A DNA stretch of 36,019 nt from JACJYC01 sp964558465 (GTDB lineage Bacteria; Bacteroidota; Bacteroidia; Chitinophagales; Saprospiraceae): positions 1 to 36,019 of the forward strand of contig CAZLEF010000072.1 of assembly GCA_964558465.1 (NCBI GenBank), read 5' to 3'. The translations under genes and the position numbers were made by a program. The notes below the pieces were generated by a model. The model did no database searches, was not told the DNA's origin, and was given only the letters and a program-made list of their open reading frames with translations. Shown here piece by piece: positions 31,551-36,019 of this stretch (position 1 is its first letter; each line of letters opens with the position of its first letter).

Positions 31551-32636
31551 CTAGCCGCAAGGTAAGACTTTCCGGTAGGCTTCAATTGTCATTCGTGCTG
31601 CAATTTCCCAATTATATTCCTGGCGGATGCGGTGGGCGAAGGCCGGATCAGGGGGTGCATGCCAGGCGGCGAGGACGGCGTCGCGGATGGAGGCGGGGTC
31701 GCCGGGGTTGCAATACCAGGCGTTATTGCCAAAATATTCGCGGACGTCGCCGCGGTCGCCCACTACGATGTTGCAGCCCATAGCGGCGGCTTCCAGGGAG
31801 GTGAGTCCGGTGGTTTCAAACCAACTGGGCAGCACGTGGACCCGGGCGCGGAGGTAATAAGGGTGGAGTTGGTCGTTGGGGACAAAGCCTTCAAAGCGCA
31901 CCCGTTCGCCGGCGGCTTGCCGGCATTTCCGGTAATAGGCAGGCTGGTTTTTGGCCGGGGCGCCTACCAGGGTCAGGGGCAGGCCGGTCCCTTCCAGGGC
32001 GCGGATCAGGTTGAGCTGGTTTTTGCGGCCTTCGATCCGGGAGATGCAGAGGACGGCGTCCCTTTCCCCGGCGGGTTGGGGGTAAAAGCGGGCGGGGTCC
32101 ACGGCGTTGGGCACAACGGTGTAGGGTTTTTGAATGCCGAAGTCAGACGCGAGCCGGCGGTATTCGCTTTCCGAATTGGGCAGCAGATGGGCCGCTTTTT
32201 GCAGGATCCGGCGGATGGAACCCCGGTGGCCGCGCCAGAGAAATTCCCGGGAACTCAGCGGTTCGCCTTTGAGGAGCCATTTGCCAACGGTTTTGAAATA
32301 TTCTACTGTGTTGTAGGAAAAAAGCCGGTTGGCCAGGCCGATCAGGTCGCGGCGGTGGTAACGGTCATATTCGCGGTAGTCGACATAGATGGTGGAGACG
32401 ACAAAAGGTTTGTCCGTGCGTTGGATATGGCCCAGGATGTCTTCGGGGTCGATGATGTTGAAAAAGTGGAGGAGGTCATAGCGGTTGTAATCCGGGTCCG
32501 TGGGGTTGACGTCCGCGTGCAGGCCGAGTTTCTGGAGGGCTTCAGCGGTGCGGAGTATCTGGGTAGTGTCGCCTCCGGGATCGGTCAGGAGGTTGGGGCG
32601 GGAGAGGAATAAGAGGTTTGGGTTGGCTTTTGGCAT
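31551..32636 (-). CDS. Family 4 glycosyltransferase
   Basis: This is a 361-aa GT-B enzyme. The N-terminal acceptor domain opens with NLLFLSRPNLLTDPGGDTTQILRTAEAL. The C-terminal Rossmann domain carries VVPNAVDPARFYP, CISRIEGRKNQLNLIRAL, LVGAP and PSWFETTGLTSLEAAAMGCNIVVGDRG, the GT4 donor-site signature with its two glutamates. The sugar specificity is not readable. The ATG is at 32634-32636. It is the first gene of the polysaccharide run, separated from the GH17 gene by 126 bp in which I see no feature. Confidence 0.9.
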   Translation of the reverse strand: MPKANPNLLFLSRPNLLTDPGGDTTQILRTAEALQKLGLHADVNPTDPDYNRYDLLHFFNIIDPEDILGHIQRTDKPFVVSTIYVDYREYDRYHRRDLIGLANRLFSYNTVEYFKTVGKWLLKGEPLSSREFLWRGHRGSIRRILQKAAHLLPNSESEYRRLASDFGIQKPYTVVPNAVDPARFYPQPAGERDAVLCISRIEGRKNQLNLIRALEGTGLPLTLVGAPAKNQPAYYRKCRQAAGERVRFEGFVPNDQLHPYYLRARVHVLPSWFETTGLTSLEAAAMGCNIVVGDRGDVREYFGNNAWYCNPGDPASIRDAVLAAWHAPPDPAFAHRIRQEYNWEIAARMTIEAYRKVLPCG

Positions 32637-32762
32637 TTCAATGGTTGGGTTTGAAACCGGGCAGGCACAGCTCCGGTCTGATGATCGTGCGGCATTTCAT
32701 GCCAGGGACGAGGCGCCGGTTCCGGCCGTTTTTCCATTCACGCCACCCTGCCAAACGAGCGC

Positions 32763-33647
32763 TCAAAACTTGAGGTTGTGGTGCATGTCCCACAAGCCCC
32801 AATAAGCCCCTACATCCCCTTCGGCGCCTACTTTCCAGGATTCATCGAATGAGGAGAAATAAAAAATCTCAACGCCTTCCGCCCGCGACCACTGCTGGGC
32901 ATTGATGAAATATTTCATGGCATTTTCCGCTGACGGTTCAGCCCCATCCAAACTTTTTCCCTGGCTGGGCCAGCCTGTCTCCGTGATGATTACTTTTTTG
33001 CCGTTGGCGGCCTGCACAGCCTCCTGGTACATCTGTTTCATGTATACCAATGAATAGTCGATATGGCAGCCTTCCCAAAAGGGGTAACAATTGGATAAAA
33101 TGACATCGCACGCCTCGGTGATTTTGGGGCAGGCGGAGAACTCGTAATAGGCATCCACATAGCCGGTCGGCGTCTCCGGGACCGCCTTTTTCACCCGGTG
33201 GATGTAATCCAACAGGGCCTCCTCGCTCAGGTCTTTGCGGTAGAGCACTTCGTTGCCTGCGGCGGCAATGTCCACATATCCTTCTTTGGTTAGTTGTATC
33301 AGGCCGGCTATTTCCTGCTCGTTCAGGTCTTTATCTTTTCCCAGCCAGGCGCCGACCAGGGTTTTTAGTCCGAACTCACGGGCTACTTTCGGCACCAGCT
33401 CGTTGCCTTCGATACAGGAAAATGAGCGTACCCATTTGGTGTAAGGGGCGATGATCTTCATCCGCCGGCGGATTTGTTCAACCGTTAAAATATCACCTGG
33501 TTTCTGGCCCTCTTCGTAGGCGCTGTAACAGAGGCCATGCATGCCCTCCTGCAGGGTTTGCCGGAAGAGGCTTTGAAGCTGCCCGCGTGATTTGCCGGAA
33601 TAGTCTTCGCCCGATAAGGTTAAGTGTTTTCCTGGTCTGAATGACAT
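32763..33647 (-). CDS. Free-standing GH17-like beta-1,3-glucanase paralogue
   Basis: The 294-aa product is a TIM-barrel GH17-type glucosidase/glucanase. The catalytic acid is Glu133 in AAAGNEVLY and the nucleophile Glu223 in ITETGWPSQG, the two signatures of GH17. Conserved barrel strands include LKTLVGAWL, GYVDAYYEFS, CYPFWEG and FYFSSFDESWK. There is no signal peptide, so it should act in the cytoplasm. It aligns end to end with the C-terminal domain of the neighbouring fusion protein, clearly a tandem duplicate. I start at the ATG at 33645-33647; the open frame reaches a TTG overlapping the fusion's stop codon, but that part does not match the paralogue. Confidence 0.88.
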   Translation of the reverse strand: MSFRPGKHLTLSGEDYSGKSRGQLQSLFRQTLQEGMHGLCYSAYEEGQKPGDILTVEQIRRRMKIIAPYTKWVRSFSCIEGNELVPKVAREFGLKTLVGAWLGKDKDLNEQEIAGLIQLTKEGYVDIAAAGNEVLYRKDLSEEALLDYIHRVKKAVPETPTGYVDAYYEFSACPKITEACDVILSNCYPFWEGCHIDYSLVYMKQMYQEAVQAANGKKVIITETGWPSQGKSLDGAEPSAENAMKYFINAQQWSRAEGVEIFYFSSFDESWKVGAEGDVGAYWGLWDMHHNLKF

Positions 33648-33700
33648 GGTTTTATTGTGTTTTGGATATGAATCAAGGATTGAAACAACCCGGGTTGATT

Positions 33701-36019
33701 TCAACCGAATTTTTGTTTTTCATGGATATCCCATAATCCCCACTGCGTGCCCACTTCCCCTTCATGATGGAGTTTCCAGGATTCGTCAAATGAGGAGAAA
33801 TAGAACATTTCAATGTTTTTTTCTTGTGTCCAATGCCGGGCATTGATAAAGTATTTCATCGCATTTTCAGCCGTTGGTTTGGCGTCTTGTACATTTTGCC
33901 CTTTGCTGGGCCAACCGGTTTCAGCGATGATCACTTTTTTGCCCCTGGCTGCGCGTTTTGTCAATTCATACATTTGTTGCAGGTAATGCAAGGCGTATTC
34001 ATTATCCGCCCCTTCCCAGAACGGGTAACAATTGATCAAAACCACATCGCAAGCATCCGCCAAAGCGGGTTTTTCCAGGAAATGGTAATAGGCGTCCACA
34101 TAACCTAAAGGAACGTGTTTGGGCAGCAAAGTTCTCACCCGCTGAAGGTATTGGATGATTTCCTGTTCGGAAAGTTCATTGCGCTGCAGGACTTCGTTGC
34201 CCACTGCCGCTATGTCTGCGAATCCTTCTTCTGCCAGTTTTACGAGCGCTTTAATTTCTCTTTCGTTCCTTTCCTTATCCTGGCTTATCCAGGCGCCCAC
34301 CATGGTTTTCAGGCCTTTTTCCCGTGCAATTTTCGGAATCCATTCATTGCCTCCGGTACAGGAAAAGGAACGTATCCATTTGGAATAGGGCGCAATGATC
34401 TCCATCCGGCGGCGAATCTGGGATTCGGACAACAGATCATCCGTTCCCTGGCCTTCCGCATAAGGGCTGAAACACAATCCATGAAGGCCGTTATTGAGCG
34501 CCCGGGAAAACAAGGACCTGATTTCCGCTGTTGTTTTACCGCTAAAATCCAACCCGGTCATTGCATTCAAATTCAATCCTTTCTCTTTCAGTAAAAGCAG
34601 TTTGCCCGGCAAATAAGCAGACGAGCCGTTCATGGCTGCTTTTTTCTGGTTGATTGCTGCACGTACTTCATGGGCGCGTTCTTCCGACACATCATAATTG
34701 CGCATGATCCACATGGCAATCACTGTTCCGAGAATGGGAACCCCGGAAAAAAACAGCCTTAAACCTGTTACGGCGCCTTCCGGCTGGGAAGCTGCATCCG
34801 GGGAGAATCCGACCAAAGTCATAATAGCGCCGCTCAGCAACCCGGCAATGGCAAAACCGAACTTCACCATCCACCAATAAATAGCGCCAAAAATACCTTC
34901 TCGTCTTTTGCCCGTATTCAGTTCGTCCAAATCGCAAACATCCGCTGTCATGGACATCATCAGGGTGAACAAACTGCCTATTCCGAAGGAAAAGAACGGA
35001 AGTGCGAAAAAGAACATATAGGGTTTGCCCGGCACAAACATGAACCAAAACAGGACATACCCGATGATGGAAATTCCCTGCGAGAGCATGAAGGCATTTT
35101 TTTTACCCATTTTTTTGGACATCCATGCCACGGTGGGTATCACTGCAAAAGTGGTCACTATAGCGCCCAGGCTCCCGAATAAAGTCGGCCAGACGCCTGC
35201 CGCTCCTGCATCGCCATTGAACAAATAATAAACTATGATGAAAAAGGAGAAAGAAGCTACCGTATTGAAAGCATTAAAAATCAGAAAGGTCGAAAAACAC
35301 AATTTTCTGAACGGACGAATCCGGAAGGCTTCCTTGAACCCGTTCAGTATTTCTTTGAGGCCGCCTCCAATATTCTTCAGGCTTAATGGAATGAGCGAGG
35401 CATCCTCTTTGGTGGATTTGCTTTTGATAAAAAGAGCGGGAATCATAGCCAAAACCATACAGAATATGCCAACCCATACAGAGAGTGTTCTGGTAGCCGT
35501 ATCTGCATTTTCAAACCAGGTGGGGTCATACATCACTACCCAAAACCAGGGGGCGATTACCCAGGCCCACTGCCCGATCCACTGCGCTACGGCCATAATG
35601 TTGGTGCGATCGTGGAAATCATCGCTCATCTCATAGCCCATCGCTACATAAGGTACACTGAAAATCGTCAGCCCCGTGTAGAATACGAAAGACCAAATCA
35701 GGAAATACACGAAGTTATATTCCACGCCATTTTCCCGGTGCAACTGCCACATCGCCACAAACGAAATTCCCATGATGATCGCGCCTATAAAGACATAATG
35801 TCTGCGCCTACCCCACGCGGAGCGGGTGTTGTCCGTGATAAATCCCATAATGGGGTCGGTAATGGAATCATAAACCCGGGGGAGGAAAAACAGGATTCCC
35901 CACATCCAACCCGGAAAACCTAAATCCTGTACCAGCACAACCATGAATATCCCCAGGGCCGCGGGGAACATTTGATTGGCAAGCATGCCCAATCCGAAGG
36001 CTACCTTTTGCCCGAAAGG
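33701..36019 (-). CDS. GPH-family sugar symporter fused to a GH17 domain (N-terminus outside window)
   Basis: One uninterrupted frame of 772 visible residues enters from the right edge (numbering from 36019). Residues 1-439 form a 12-helix MFS transporter of the glycoside-pentoside-hexuronide (MelB-like) type. It has the cation-site motif DSITDPIMGFITDNTRSAWG (Asp51 and Asp55) and the later DVCDLDELNTGKRREG. After a linker of about 45 residues, residues 485-772 are a complete GH17 domain with Glu609 (AAVGNEVLQ) and Glu700 (IAETGWPSKG). With even helix count both termini face the cytoplasm, so the glucanase would act on sugars right after import. An internal ATG at 34559-34561 marks where an ancestral separate GH17 gene may have begun. 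Confidence 0.9.
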   Translation of the reverse strand, partial: PFGQKVAFGLGMLANQMFPAALGIFMVVLVQDLGFPGWMWGILFFLPRVYDSITDPIMGFITDNTRSAWGRRRHYVFIGAIIMGISFVAMWQLHRENGVEYNFVYFLIWSFVFYTGLTIFSVPYVAMGYEMSDDFHDRTNIMAVAQWIGQWAWVIAPWFWVVMYDPTWFENADTATRTLSVWVGIFCMVLAMIPALFIKSKSTKEDASLIPLSLKNIGGGLKEILNGFKEAFRIRPFRKLCFSTFLIFNAFNTVASFSFFIIVYYLFNGDAGAAGVWPTLFGSLGAIVTTFAVIPTVAWMSKKMGKKNAFMLSQGISIIGYVLFWFMFVPGKPYMFFFALPFFSFGIGSLFTLMMSMTADVCDLDELNTGKRREGIFGAIYWWMVKFGFAIAGLLSGAIMTLVGFSPDAASQPEGAVTGLRLFFSGVPILGTVIAMWIMRNYDVSEERAHEVRAAINQKKAAMNGSSAYLPGKLLLLKEKGLNLNAMTGLDFSGKTTAEIRSLFSRALNNGLHGLCFSPYAEGQGTDDLLSESQIRRRMEIIAPYSKWIRSFSCTGGNEWIPKIAREKGLKTMVGAWISQDKERNEREIKALVKLAEEGFADIAAVGNEVLQRNELSEQEIIQYLQRVRTLLPKHVPLGYVDAYYHFLEKPALADACDVVLINCYPFWEGADNEYALHYLQQMYELTKRAARGKKVIIAETGWPSKGQNVQDAKPTAENAMKYFINARHWTQEKNIEMFYFSSFDESWKLHHEGEVGTQWGLWDIHEKQKFG

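Overview
The window looks like a chromosome piece from a member of the Bacteroidota, plausibly a Saprospirales relative (phylum fairly sure, order a guess). The reasons are the phylum-typical order of the division/cell-wall cluster, an FtsI with a C-terminal PASTA domain, a promoter before rpsT matching the Bacteroidota TTTG / TAnnTTTG consensus, and a 2-oxoacid:ferredoxin oxidoreductase operon of a type common there. A run of exactly 100 N (24839-24938) shows that this is a draft scaffold.

Layout. (1) 1-15059, minus strand: an almost complete dcw cluster in the order mraZ, rsmH, ftsL, ftsI, murE, mraY, murD, ftsW, murG, murC, ftsQ, ftsA, ftsZ (ftsZ runs off the left edge). It makes the lipid-linked peptidoglycan precursor and the septal machinery. 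The mraZ leader carries phased GTGG boxes that look like a MraZ autoregulatory operator. murF and ddl are not in the cluster. (2) 15324-16271, plus: a PfkB-family sugar kinase. (3) 16506-21312, minus: a three-gene operon of a GltD-like FAD/Fe-S oxidoreductase plus KorA and KorB. (4) 21386-24271, minus: a PLP-dependent serine/threonine dehydratase or racemase, a Tat-type lipoprotein glycosylasparaginase, and a small outer-membrane beta-barrel. (5) 24408-24807, plus: rpsT with a clear promoter and a strong intrinsic terminator, then the scaffold gap. (6) 24941-26381, plus: a DUF3137 membrane protein and a 5'-truncated family 2 glycosyltransferase. (7) 26504-32636, minus: an exopolysaccharide/O-antigen-type cluster (two glycosyltransferases, a 2OG-Fe(II) oxygenase, a Wzy/WaaL-type polymerase or ligase, an initiating sugar-phosphate transferase, a nucleotidyltransferase-fold protein). 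(8) 32763-36019, minus: a GPH-family sugar symporter fused in frame to a GH17 glucanase domain, followed by a free-standing GH17 paralogue.

Two things stand out. The first is the symporter-GH17 fusion with its tandem GH17 paralogue, which suggests import of beta-1,3-gluco-oligosaccharides coupled to cytoplasmic hydrolysis. The second is a set of at least six different short tandem-repeat families that sit at gene junctions, nearly always right after, or reaching into, the stop codon of the gene before them. I see no CRISPR array, tRNA, rRNA or insertion sequence.
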